Source: Cytobacillus firmus NBRC 15306
GTDB taxonomy: Bacteria; Bacillota; Bacilli; Bacillales; Cytobacillaceae
DNA: 64,000 nucleotides
Assembly (NCBI RefSeq): GCF_001591465.1
Contig: NZ_BCUY01000001.1
Span: 62,001 to 126,000 of the forward strand
Direction: 5' to 3'
The stretch's first letter is position 1. Every line of letters begins with the position of its first letter. Position numbers and translations under genes: made by a program. The notes under the pieces were generated by a model. That model had not been told where the DNA came from, searched no databases, and saw only the letters and a list, made by a program, of their open reading frames with translations. Positions 43,989-52,475 of the stretch are shown here, one piece after another.

Positions 43989-46900
43989 TCAGGACCATTC
44001 TTTTAACTTATTCACTATGTTATTTTTCCATTTAGAAATTAACGGCTCTTCACCCTTTGCTGTTTTTTGTTTTTGCCATTCATTATAGCTTGCTGCAGAA
44101 ATGAGAATAGAGCCGGCAATTAAAAGGTACGCCCACCAAGGGAGGTTCCCCCAATATGGTCTGGTCTGAAGCAGGACATTCAGCAGCAGAACCCCAGAGC
44201 CTACAAAGAAATAAGACTTTATCCTCCAAAAAGTGCCAGCGAGCATCGAGATCAGTGAGAGCGTACCGACTATAAGTGCATCATAAACCGTATTACTTGC
44301 AAGAGCATCCTGTACAAGCAGCAGGGATACTGCTACAAGAACTCCCCACTGAATTTTACTGGTCAGCTTTGAGTACTGCCCCTTCAGCACTTTTCTGAAA
44401 AAAATAATCAGTATGATCAAAGGGAGAACATATGCCTCTCTTATAAAAAGATCCGGTATTTCAATATTCCTTATTAGACTATAATAGGGCTCCAGTAATG
44501 CTGCTCCTGCAAGCAATCCAGGCAGCCTAAAGTATTGAGATGCCACTCTGCCACGCTGTAAAAATAAAAATGCACTCATCAGGAGTCCAGGTAGAACTTC
44601 CGCCCATAGGGAAACCGCCGGAAAAAGATGAGCGGTAAGTAAAAATAGCAGGGAAATAATGGTGTAGCTATCCGCTTTTTTGCCAACTAATATTTTGGCA
44701 TATGCCATTTTGCCGATGAAAACCGCAGCCGTGCCGAAGCCGGCTGAAATCACAATTTTCATATCTGGAGCAATACCGTTAATGAATAGGAATTTAAGTA
44801 CTGCGGCATACAGTAAAAAAAGTGGAATAACACCTAATATATCAAGCTTGGTTCTATGCATATATAAGATTAACCCTGCTATATAGATAATAGAAACGAT
44901 AAACGGGAGAACTCCAAAGGGATATGACGCCAGAAAAGCCAATATGCCAATCACAGTCCAGGGTATAAAAAAGTAAACACTCCTCTGTTTATCCTGAGTT
45001 TTACCAGTCATCCAGAATAAGAATACAGCACAGCTTACTGCTAATATGGCATACTCACTATAGCTGTCCCCCAAAATATGCTCCATACCCGTCAAGATCA
45101 CCTTAAACAAAGTAATAAATGAGCTGTAGAGGAATATCTTTATTTTCCACTCTTTTGCAGAAACCCTGAAACTTATCCAATAGACTGCCAGGGTGATCAT
45201 GAAGGGCCAAATACTGTTTTCCCTATAAATGAAAAATGTCAAGATCATGGCAAAAGGCATGTAAATTTGGCCAATCCAGCTGAACCCTCTTGCCAGGACA
45301 AAGTCTTTATTAGAAATACAGAAAGCCGCACCAAGGAGGATCCATGCCCCTAGCGGAAATTGGACCCAATTAAAAAAGGGAAAGTTAAATGGTAAACCAA
45401 TCAAAATCATAAAGTAAGCAAAAAGGGAAATCGATGCTGACGCATACGGAATCCAGCTTTGCTTATGGAGGCGATACAGGGCAAGATACATAATAATACC
45501 GCCTATAAATACTGCGGGTCTCATCCAGACTTCATTGATTGTCAAAGCAGCTGCTGTAAACAGTGAGATTGTATAAAATCCCAGTAATATTATAAACACG
45601 TTTTTGGCTTGATTTTTGTACCCTTTCTTAAAAAGAATACCATAAAGGATAAGGAGGGCTATACTTGCCAATATGGTATTCATGGCCATACCCAGCTCAT
45701 TCTGATAAAAGCGTGAATAGCTTCGCAGATGTTCACCATAAAACATAAAGGCAAACCCGATTGACAATGGAATAGCCCATGGAATCGCTTCTGTATAAAA
45801 AGTCCGATTTTCAGCCTTATTCATGAGGAACAGGACAAAGCTGAAGATTAATAGCATGGTGCCTGCATCAAGCCAATCAAGAAGTCCTGCAGCTGTCAGA
45901 ACCGAAAATAGCATAATACTTATAGCCACATCGCGTGAGCTTGATTCCACGACTTTTAAGAACGGATATTTAAGCAGATACCCAAAACTGATAAAAAGCA
46001 TAAAGCCAATGGAGAATACAGGTAAAGATAGATTGCTGAACGAGGCGGCTTTATCCAGCATAAGAACTGCTTGAAATAGGGCAGCAGCTAAAAATACAGG
46101 TGCCAGATAAGCAAATAGCCCGTTTGCCATGACATTTGCCAAATATATAAATTGCACCGCGAGTATTGTATAAGCCAGCAGCAGTGATGCAGAGGGTTCG
46201 CCGGCCATTAAAAGAATTCCTTCAACTGAAATATAGAGAAAAGCAAGTATCGATACGGCTGCACTGGTCATTCTAAAAATCTTTTCCCAGTAGTATTGCT
46301 TATCCATAACCAAAGGAACAAACAAAAAACCAATTCCGACAAGCGCAAAGAAAACTGGGCCAGCTGCATTTAACATCGAATTTTCAATCAGCTGATAAGC
46401 ACCATAGACAACCAATAAGCTGAAGACGAAATGAAACTCCTTCCTGCCAGTTACATACACCATTGATAAATAAACGGCTGCTGTCAGCAGGATATTCACA
46501 CTGTAAAAAACATGGCTATTGAAAAAGACAAGCATCAATAATGTAGAGATTAATAAATTGATTTGAGCAAAGCAAATCATTTCTCTTGTAAACAATTTAA
46601 GGGAAGAATGCTTTTTCATGCGATGAAAGACTGCAGACAGAAGAGCATTAAATAGCATCAATCCAAGATAAAAACTGTCATTTTCAAGGCTGAATGCTGC
46701 CAGAGTATAACCAGCACATGCAGTCAGGGCAATATAAGCAAACCAGACAAAAAGACGGGAGTCCAGTTTTTGTGCAAATATACTGTATACTGGGAAGATC
46801 AATAAACTGCCAGCCGCTCCGAGTATATAGCGTCCTTCCCCATAATAGGAAAGATACGGACCAAGCAATTCAAACCAGCCGATAGACAAAATAAATATTG

Positions 46901-47375
46901 GCAAAAATAAACTCCCGAGAACAATGAAAGCAAACGATGTCCTTTCAATTTTCAGCACCTTTCCTGAAATAAACGCAAATCCATAGAAAAGAAGTGAAAC
47001 TACTGCAATGGATGCACTTTTCATGAAATTTGACATTGTTGCCCAGTTGCTTGTTGCCACAAAAAGTCCTCCGATAAGGAGCAGGATGACTCCAATATTC
47101 AGCAGCCAGGAAATATTCCTTTCTCGGATTTCTTCCTGAGATAATTTCTTTTTCTCAGTTTTTTTTGCCTGCTGAATGGGCTTTTGACTGATTTCTAATG
47201 CAACTTTTGCAGCCTTGATGTGCTCTCTTTTCAGCTCTTCAAGGTCCTGATAGTACTGATGGTGGGCTTTCATGGTTATTTCATAATGTTCTGATGAAAT
47301 ATAGTCTTTCTCTTTCAATTTCGTGAGTTCAACTTGAAATATGTCCTGGTGATATTTTTCTGTTGCTGAGTTCAA
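43989..47375 (-). CDS. very large polytopic membrane protein, unknown function
   Basis: About 1128 residues. The first ~95 residues are soluble and charged with a coiled-coil flavour (short-C-terminal-domain-like YHQDIFQVELTKLKEKDYIS), then some 30 hydrophobic segments follow in close order to the end, with a short basic tail. The first membrane helices (NIGVILLLIGGLFVATSNWA) resemble DUF2157-type membrane proteins. No catalytic motif is visible. Start TTG 47375 lies behind GAGGTGG; the upstream GTG is part of that site. A palindrome GTGTAA-TT-TTACAC (47422-47435) lies in its promoter region. Confidence 0.85.
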   Translation of the reverse strand: MNSATEKYHQDIFQVELTKLKEKDYISSEHYEITMKAHHQYYQDLEELKREHIKAAKVALEISQKPIQQAKKTEKKKLSQEEIRERNISWLLNIGVILLLIGGLFVATSNWATMSNFMKSASIAVVSLLFYGFAFISGKVLKIERTSFAFIVLGSLFLPIFILSIGWFELLGPYLSYYGEGRYILGAAGSLLIFPVYSIFAQKLDSRLFVWFAYIALTACAGYTLAAFSLENDSFYLGLMLFNALLSAVFHRMKKHSSLKLFTREMICFAQINLLISTLLMLVFFNSHVFYSVNILLTAAVYLSMVYVTGRKEFHFVFSLLVVYGAYQLIENSMLNAAGPVFFALVGIGFLFVPLVMDKQYYWEKIFRMTSAAVSILAFLYISVEGILLMAGEPSASLLLAYTILAVQFIYLANVMANGLFAYLAPVFLAAALFQAVLMLDKAASFSNLSLPVFSIGFMLFISFGYLLKYPFLKVVESSSRDVAISIMLFSVLTAAGLLDWLDAGTMLLIFSFVLFLMNKAENRTFYTEAIPWAIPLSIGFAFMFYGEHLRSYSRFYQNELGMAMNTILASIALLILYGILFKKGYKNQAKNVFIILLGFYTISLFTAAALTINEVWMRPAVFIGGIIMYLALYRLHKQSWIPYASASISLFAYFMILIGLPFNFPFFNWVQFPLGAWILLGAAFCISNKDFVLARGFSWIGQIYMPFAMILTFFIYRENSIWPFMITLAVYWISFRVSAKEWKIKIFLYSSFITLFKVILTGMEHILGDSYSEYAILAVSCAVFLFWMTGKTQDKQRSVYFFIPWTVIGILAFLASYPFGVLPFIVSIIYIAGLILYMHRTKLDILGVIPLFLLYAAVLKFLFINGIAPDMKIVISAGFGTAAVFIGKMAYAKILVGKKADSYTIISLLFLLTAHLFPAVSLWAEVLPGLLMSAFLFLQRGRVASQYFRLPGLLAGAALLEPYYSLIRNIEIPDLFIREAYVLPLIILIIFFRKVLKGQYSKLTSKIQWGVLVAVSLLLVQDALASNTVYDALIVGTLSLISMLAGTFWRIKSYFFVGSGVLLLNVLLQTRPYWGNLPWWAYLLIAGSILISAASYNEWQKQKTAKGEEPLISKWKNNIVNKLKEWS

Positions 47376-47736
47376 GGGATCCACCTCTTTTAGATAGAAT
47401 ATTAATCGTTTGGATTTATTAGTGTAATTTTACACATTTTGAACCAATTAATCAATCCCTATTTTGGCATTTATTACTTTTCCGGGATGGGTATATAAAC
47501 CTTATTTAATTACAGGAAGAAATGGTTTAATAAGGAATTTCACGCTCAGTTCTCATCAAAATTCTATCCCCCCAATTATTAAACCCCTTGATAAACAAGC
47601 ATTCCCTCCGTCCCTTTCTGCTGCAAAAAAATCTAAATATTATAGCTAATAAAATTCCAAATAACAATTCTATCCGAAAAATATTTTTTCCATTATATTA
47701 TTCTAGAATTAATTATCTTATTTGGAGGAACCACCA
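47376..47736. other. divergent promoter region without gene
   Basis: AT-rich gap between the large membrane protein and the acidic surface protein. Contains GTGTAATTTTACAC (47422-47435), an inverted repeat with 6-bp arms that may be an operator. No coding region is supported. Confidence 0.4.
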
Positions 47737-48921
47737 TTGAAAAGACTAAGTATAGTTATAGCATCGATCCTTTTGTTGAGCCTGTTTCCTGCTGTCAGCC
47801 TTGCAGCACCAAACGATGAGGAAGTGGCAAAATTCCTGAAGGAAACAAATTGGGCTGAAGAAGGCTTAAATGACCATCTGGAATACTTTTGGGATATGAG
47901 TATTGAAGATTTCGAGACCATCGAAGAAATGATTGAGTATCTTGGTGAGCCTATTACTGAAGAAAACCTTCAGCAGCTCTTAGCTGACTATGGTTTTGAA
48001 AATGAGGAAGAATTAACGGCACTGCTGGTTGAGAATGGAGAAATGGAACCAACTGATGATGTTCGCGATGTGTTTAGATATTTTGATGCATTGGATTCAA
48101 CTGTTTCTTTTTTAACCTATACAGGCACTGAAATTAACGACCAAACCCTTCAGCAGCTATTAAATGATTATGGTCTTACAAAAGAAGAGCTCCTTTCTCT
48201 GCTTGAGGAGAACGATGACTACCTTGAAAACTACGAATATATTGAGGATCTTGATATCATGGTTTCCATTTATCTGGGCGGCGATGAATTGCCCGGTGAA
48301 GACGAAATGACTCAAATACTTGAAGATATAGGTCTTACCGATGAAGAACTTGAAGCATTATTTGCACATTTTATGACTTTGGATTTCGAGAATCCAGAAT
48401 TGCTTGATAAAATGATGAATCTTGAAAGCCGGTTAATGGCATTTGGCGAGTTTGACAGTGCCGATGACTTAACAGAAACAGAAATTGCAGAACTAATTAG
48501 CATTATGCAGGAAATTATGGATCTGTTCCAGCTTGATGCCGAGTTTTACCTTGTGAAAGATGGTGAGAAGGTCCATTTAACAACAGCTGAAATGGTTGCT
48601 TTAGAAGATACAAAAGGCTATGACCTGCTTATAGAGCTTTATAATACACAAGGCCAGTTCCTGGCAGATATGATTATTACAGCTGAGATGTTCAGTTCTG
48701 AGCTTATAGAAGACACAGTGACCGATTTGAATCAGGCCGAAACGGTAATTAAAAAACAAGATCCTGATAAAGTTAAACAGGTTTCAAAGCATGTAAAAAC
48801 TGTGAAAGGCGGAAAACTGCCAAACACAGCAGGAAACTATTTTGAAGGAGTATTAGCAGGCATTGGACTTCTCCTAATTGGGATTGCCATTTTACTCAGA
48901 CGGAAAGTGAAAGAGGCGTGA
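47737..48921 (+). CDS. processed acidic surface protein with LPNTA sorting signal
   Basis: 394 residues. Signal peptide (KRLSIVIASILLLSLFPA, cleavage near VSLAA), a very acidic body, then the cell-wall sorting signal LPNTA, a hydrophobic helix and a basic tail LLRRKVKEA. The body has at least three related segments ending in LQQLLADYGFENEEE, LQQLLNDYGLTKEEL and MTQILEDIGLTDEEL. It matches the 'processed acidic surface protein' family I know from Bacillales. Start TTG 47737 is 8 nt from GGAGG. The next gene, a sortase, overlaps by 4 bases and is presumably dedicated to it. Function at the surface is unknown. Confidence 0.9.
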   Translation: MKRLSIVIASILLLSLFPAVSLAAPNDEEVAKFLKETNWAEEGLNDHLEYFWDMSIEDFETIEEMIEYLGEPITEENLQQLLADYGFENEEELTALLVENGEMEPTDDVRDVFRYFDALDSTVSFLTYTGTEINDQTLQQLLNDYGLTKEELLSLLEENDDYLENYEYIEDLDIMVSIYLGGDELPGEDEMTQILEDIGLTDEELEALFAHFMTLDFENPELLDKMMNLESRLMAFGEFDSADDLTETEIAELISIMQEIMDLFQLDAEFYLVKDGEKVHLTTAEMVALEDTKGYDLLIELYNTQGQFLADMIITAEMFSSELIEDTVTDLNQAETVIKKQDPDKVKQVSKHVKTVKGGKLPNTAGNYFEGVLAGIGLLLIGIAILLRRKVKEA

Positions 48922-49517
48922 AAAGAAAACTCACGTTAAAAGGAGTTATTGGTCTGGCTTTTATTTTGGGTGGGGTTTGGCTTGCCGCTTCAAATGTTAT
49001 GCCATATCTGAATGATCAAAAGACTTCAGCCCATATACCTCCCCCGAGCAGCAATGTAAAAACAGAAGTGAAGGCCGCACAAAAAACGGAGCTTCATAAC
49101 CTTTACAATGTCCGTCCTAAAATGGGCGAAGAAATGGGTGTCCTGTCAATACCGAAGATATCAACGGATTTGCCAATCTTTCATGGCACGGATGAGGATG
49201 AGCTGGAAAAAGGCGTTGGCCATTATGCAGGCAGCGTCCTTCCTGGAGAAGAGGACAATTCTGTCCTGTCCGGCCACCGGGATACCGTCTTTCGTAAACT
49301 TGGAGAAGTAGAGACAGGCGATCTGCTTGTCGTGAATACTTCAGCCGGTGAGTTCACTTATAAGGTGCGTAAAATTAGAATTGTCGATGCAGACGACAGA
49401 ACAGTTATTGTACCAAAACCTCGAGCAACTCTGACTTTAACAACCTGTTACCCATTTAATTTTATTGGAGATGCGCCACAGAGATACATTCTGATTGGGG
49501 ATCTTGTTAGAAAGTGA
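48918..49517 (+). CDS. class D sortase
   Basis: 199 residues: N-terminal membrane anchor (LKGVIGLAFILGGVWLA), then a sortase barrel with the active residues His in LSGHRDTVF, Cys in LTLTTCYPF and Arg in APQRYILIG. Cleaves sorting signals between T and the next residue and links the protein to the wall. LPNTA is the class D preference in bacilli. Start GTG 48918 overlaps the stop of the surface protein, so the two are coupled. Confidence 0.93.
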   Translation: MKRKLTLKGVIGLAFILGGVWLAASNVMPYLNDQKTSAHIPPPSSNVKTEVKAAQKTELHNLYNVRPKMGEEMGVLSIPKISTDLPIFHGTDEDELEKGVGHYAGSVLPGEEDNSVLSGHRDTVFRKLGEVETGDLLVVNTSAGEFTYKVRKIRIVDADDRTVIVPKPRATLTLTTCYPFNFIGDAPQRYILIGDLVRK

Positions 49518-49518
49518 A

Positions 49519-49572
49519 AAGCCCGCTAATCAGGCGGGCTTGGGGGGAGGCCGATTCCGGCCTTCCTTTTAT
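49519..49572 (+). terminator. double hairpin after the sortase gene
   Basis: AAGCCCGC / GCGGGCTT followed by AGGCCG / CGGCCT and TCCTTTTATT; the second hairpin has the better T-tract. It overlaps the end of the convergent small gene. Confidence 0.6.
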
Positions 49573-49760
49573 TCTGTGATTGTGACTAGCTTTACATCAG
49601 CGAAATCAAATCGGTGATAATGACCTTCAGTACATGTCAGTTCTACATATCCTTCCAGATCTTTAATGCTCCCGATTACCTCGGATTTATTTTCTGCCTC
49701 AATCTCTTCTGTTACGGTAACACCTTTTTCAAAAGTATAAATAACCTTAAACGTATTCAT
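49569..49760 (-). CDS. small protein of unknown function
   Basis: 63 residues, acidic, predicted beta-rich: FKVIYTFEKGVTVTEEIEAE and YHRFDFADVKLVTITE. No family recognised. Supported by AAAGGAGAG before the ATG and by ordinary codon use. The pattern (edge strands with a central CTEGHYHRFDF loop) could be a small metal- or RNA-binding barrel, which is a guess. Confidence 0.65.
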   Translation of the reverse strand: MNTFKVIYTFEKGVTVTEEIEAENKSEVIGSIKDLEGYVELTCTEGHYHRFDFADVKLVTITE

Positions 49761-50081
49761 GTGTGTAAAACTCTCCTTTCCCTATTTTTGTTCCCATCAC
49801 TGCAGTGATTAAAACACAGAAATATTTATTTCAGTTATTTTCCAATAACCAGAATTAAAATCTTTCAATGGGAAGTTAAAGTCATTATCTGTTTCAGGCA
49901 GACATAAATAGCGTTTGCTAGCAATATGATATTCGACAGATATCATCTGATATCACCATAAAACTGCACTTACCGTCACTATTTTAATAAAGGTTCATTT
50001 TTTTCGACAACCTCAATTTCATTTAGTGGAAATGAAATTGGATTTGTAGTTTACATAACATTATTATAGAAAACTTATTAA
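49761..50081. other. intergenic gap, no gene seen
   Basis: AT-rich. Contains short partial repeats such as GATATCATCTGATATC but no supported gene or RNA. Confidence 0.3.
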
Positions 50082-50114
50082 ATAAAAATGGAGCCCAGCT
50101 ATTAAGCGGACTCC
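50082..50114 (-). terminator. terminator of the yeeI-like gene
   Basis: Imperfect stem GGAGtCCGC / GCtGGgCTCC then ATTTTTATT on the minus strand. Confidence 0.65.
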
Positions 50115-50123
50115 TCTTCTCCA

Positions 50124-50843
50124 TTATTCACCTAAATCAACATTATGATATACACGCTGGACATCTTCCAAGTCTTCAAGGGCGTCAATCAGTTTTTCAA
50201 ATTGTACCTGTGCATCAGCTTCAAGGGTGACTTCATTTTGCGGGAGCATTGTTAATTCAGCAACAGCAAACTCATTGATGCCTGCTGACTTGAATGCTTC
50301 CTGAACTGCATGAAACTGATCGGGCTCTGCATATACAATTACCGTATCTTCTTCTTCCAGAATATCACGTGCGTCTACGTCTGCTTCCATTAGTATTTCC
50401 AGTACTTCTTCCTCTGATTTGCCTTCAATGCCGATAACAGCGGTTGAGTCGAACATATAGGAAACAGATCCGCTCACACCCATATTTCCGCCATTCTTTC
50501 CAAATGCAGCACGTACATTAGAAGCTGTGCGATTTACGTTATTCGTTAATGCATCAACAATAATCATGGATCCGCTAGGCCCGAATCCTTCGTAGCGAAG
50601 CTCATCATAGTTTTCTTCCGCTCCGCCTTTTGCTTTTTCTATTGCACGATCAATAATATTTCTTGGCACGTTATATGTTTTTGCACGCTCAAGCACAAAT
50701 TTCAGGGCCTGGTTTGCTTCCGGATCAGGCTCCCCTTGCTTGGCAACCACATATATCTCAAGTGCAAACTTGGAATAAACACGGCTCGTATTTGCGTCTT
50801 TTGAGGCTTTCTTTTCTTTGATATTGTTCCATTTACGGCCCAT
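50124..50843 (-). CDS. YebC/PmpR family regulator, YeeI-like
   Basis: 239 residues, same length as B. subtilis Yee[41 protein letters not shown] and [18 protein letters not shown] are family signatures. Members are described as DNA-binding regulators or as translation factors relieving polyproline stalling; which applies here is not visible. ATG 50843 is chosen because the family begins MGRKW; the upstream GTG has no site of its own. Confidence 0.93.
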   Translation of the reverse strand: MGRKWNNIKEKKASKDANTSRVYSKFALEIYVVAKQGEPDPEANQALKFVLERAKTYNVPRNIIDRAIEKAKGGAEENYDELRYEGFGPSGSMIIVDALTNNVNRTASNVRAAFGKNGGNMGVSGSVSYMFDSTAVIGIEGKSEEEVLEILMEADVDARDILEEEDTVIVYAEPDQFHAVQEAFKSAGINEFAVAELTMLPQNEVTLEADAQVQFEKLIDALEDLEDVQRVYHNVDLGE

Positions 50844-51006
50844 ATGTCCCACTCTCTTTCAACTTTGGATCTATGAAATTTTTAATGAGTAATAGGTTCT
50901 TCTGTAATCAGAAGAACTCTCACCAGATTATTATACATTAAAACACGGGACTTTTTCGAGCATTGTTTCATAAGAAGCTGCATGAGATAAAGATGGAGGA
51001 TAGTTG

Positions 51007-51030
51007 AAAAAAGAGACACAAATGTGCCTC
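51007..51030 (-). terminator. terminator of the Gfo/Idh/MocA gene
   Basis: Stem GAGgCACA / TGTGtCTC then T6 on the minus strand, just after the stop. Confidence 0.75.
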
Positions 51031-51033
51031 TGA

Positions 51034-51984
51034 TCAGTTCAATAGGATTCTTTCTAATACCTTTTGCACCTTGTACCCTTCTTTAAAGGATACTAATAAC
51101 GCTTTATCTCCTCTTATTGCTTTGAGGAACTCTGCTGGAAGACTGGTTTCCGGCTCATCAAGCCTTATAATTTCTCCGCTGTTTTCAGCGGTACTTTGAA
51201 TCAGAATACTCCAGTTCTGCATATCCAAAGTTCCTTTATCACCAAAAACTTTAAAAGACAGATGTTCTTGCTGCCCGATTCCGGCTATTCCGTTAAATAG
51301 AACCGGAATGCCGCCTGGCAGCGTTAATAAAGATGAAAAGCTTGTTTCACACAAACGTTCATCCTCAGGGTATTCTACAAAAGAATGGACATAGTCCAAT
51401 TCTCCAAAGATATCGTGAATCATGTGAATAAAGTGGGGGGCTACTTCCCTTATAAACCCTCCCTGTTCCCTGCTGGAAATCCAATCGTTCTGCTGCCATT
51501 CACGCGGCCATTGCTTAAACTGCAGGTGCAGTTCGACTTTCTTAATCTTACCAAGTTCACCATTATGTATCTTATCCATAAACAATTTAAAAGCCGGACT
51601 ATATGCCATGGGAAAATTCATTGCATGGATTATCCCGGCATTCTCAGCCGCTTCATACATTTCCTTTGCTTCTTCAATGGAATTGGCCAGAGGCTTTTCA
51701 CAAAGAAGATGCTTGCCGCTCTTTATAATATCCATTGCTATTGTATGATGAAATTTTGGCGGAACCCCTAAATAGATCAGCTTGATGGTTTCATCCTGAA
51801 GCAAATCCAAATAATTTGCATGCATTGCAGCATCCGGCAGCTCAGCCCTAAATTTATCTAATTGTCCGGCATTTCGATCACAAAGTGCTGCAATATCAAA
51901 CTCCTCATGCTGCCGAAATTGACGGAGTATTCTTTCCCCTACGGCACCCATCCCTATTAATCCAACTTTAATCTTTTCTCTCAC
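51034..51984 (-). CDS. Gfo/Idh/MocA family oxidoreductase
   Basis: 316 residues: N-terminal Rossmann domain with KVGLIGMGAVGERILRQF and the catalytic EKP motif in HLLCEKPLANSIEEAKEM, then the alpha/beta C-terminal domain with a substrate His region (EVAPHFIHMIHDIFG). NAD(P)-dependent sugar or cyclitol oxidoreductase by family; substrate unknown. Start GTG 51984 behind AGAAGGTGAAG is better placed than the ATG at 52011. Divergent from the 73-residue gene, with which it shares an AACTTAGTAT motif upstream. Confidence 0.88.
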   Translation of the reverse strand: MREKIKVGLIGMGAVGERILRQFRQHEEFDIAALCDRNAGQLDKFRAELPDAAMHANYLDLLQDETIKLIYLGVPPKFHHTIAMDIIKSGKHLLCEKPLANSIEEAKEMYEAAENAGIIHAMNFPMAYSPAFKLFMDKIHNGELGKIKKVELHLQFKQWPREWQQNDWISSREQGGFIREVAPHFIHMIHDIFGELDYVHSFVEYPEDERLCETSFSSLLTLPGGIPVLFNGIAGIGQQEHLSFKVFGDKGTLDMQNWSILIQSTAENSGEIIRLDEPETSLPAEFLKAIRGDKALLVSFKEGYKVQKVLERILLN

Positions 51985-52011
51985 ATACTTCACCTTCTTA
52001 TGAAAAATCAT

Positions 52012-52021
52012 ATACTAAGTT
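52012..52021 (-). repeat. single AACTTAGTAT motif upstream of the oxidoreductase gene
   Basis: AACTTAGTAT on the minus strand, 28 bases before the GTG start. The same 10-mer occurs as the arms of the inverted repeat at 52119-52144 on the divergent side. Confidence 0.4.
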
Positions 52022-52118
52022 GAATTATAACGTTAATTGCAAATATTCAAAAGTTTAATTTTTCTTATGAGTTCAAAGAATATGGACCAAAAATATACCG
52101 GCCAATAATTGGATAGAA

Positions 52119-52144
52119 AAACTTAGTATGGGGATACTAAGTTT
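52119..52144 (+). repeat. 11-bp inverted repeat in the leader of the 73-residue gene
   Basis: AAACTTAGTAT-GGGG-ATACTAAGTTT, perfect arms, ending 13 bases before the AGGAGGTG ribosome site. No T-run follows, so it is more likely an operator or an mRNA stem than a terminator. Confidence 0.6.
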
Positions 52145-52170
52145 AATAAAACAATTAGGAGGTGCCACCA

Positions 52171-52392
52171 TTGGATCTGGATAAGGATATGCAATTTGAA
52201 ATCACAAGTACCTTCATGCCAAATCTTAACCGCTCCCAAACACTTAAAATTCTGGAGGTGACCCAGAACAGCGTAGTCATTCAGATGGACAAATCGAATG
52301 GACGCGGAGTTTTCCCTGCAGAAAACTTTCATTATTGGATTAAAAGAGGTTCTCTTATTAAATTGAATGGCCACCATAAAAGATCCTCATAG
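52171..52392 (+). CDS. small protein of unknown function
   Basis: 73 residues, soluble, basic C-terminus (HYWIKRGSLIKLNGHHKRSS), beta-rich middle (KILEVTQNSVVIQMDKSNGR). No family recognised. Start TTG 52171 follows AGGAGGTG closely. Own terminator. The central pattern suggests a small barrel, but that is only a guess. Confidence 0.65.
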   Translation: MDLDKDMQFEITSTFMPNLNRSQTLKILEVTQNSVVIQMDKSNGRGVFPAENFHYWIKRGSLIKLNGHHKRSS

Positions 52393-52416
52393 AGCACTGG
52401 GCAGGCGCCAGTGTTC
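52392..52416 (+). terminator. terminator of the 73-residue gene
   Basis: Stem GAGCACTGG / CCAGTGTTC (one G-U) with 7-nt loop, then TTTATT. Confidence 0.75.
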
Positions 52417-52435
52417 TTTATTGTTAATGAGCCGA

Positions 52436-52469
52436 TTGAAAGAGGCCGGCTCTATATCTGGAGCCAGCC
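52436..52469 (-). terminator. terminator of the thermonuclease gene
   Basis: Stem GGCTGGCTC / GAGCCGGCC (one mismatch) then TCTTTC on the minus strand. Confidence 0.6.
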
Positions 52470-52475
52470 CTTCTC

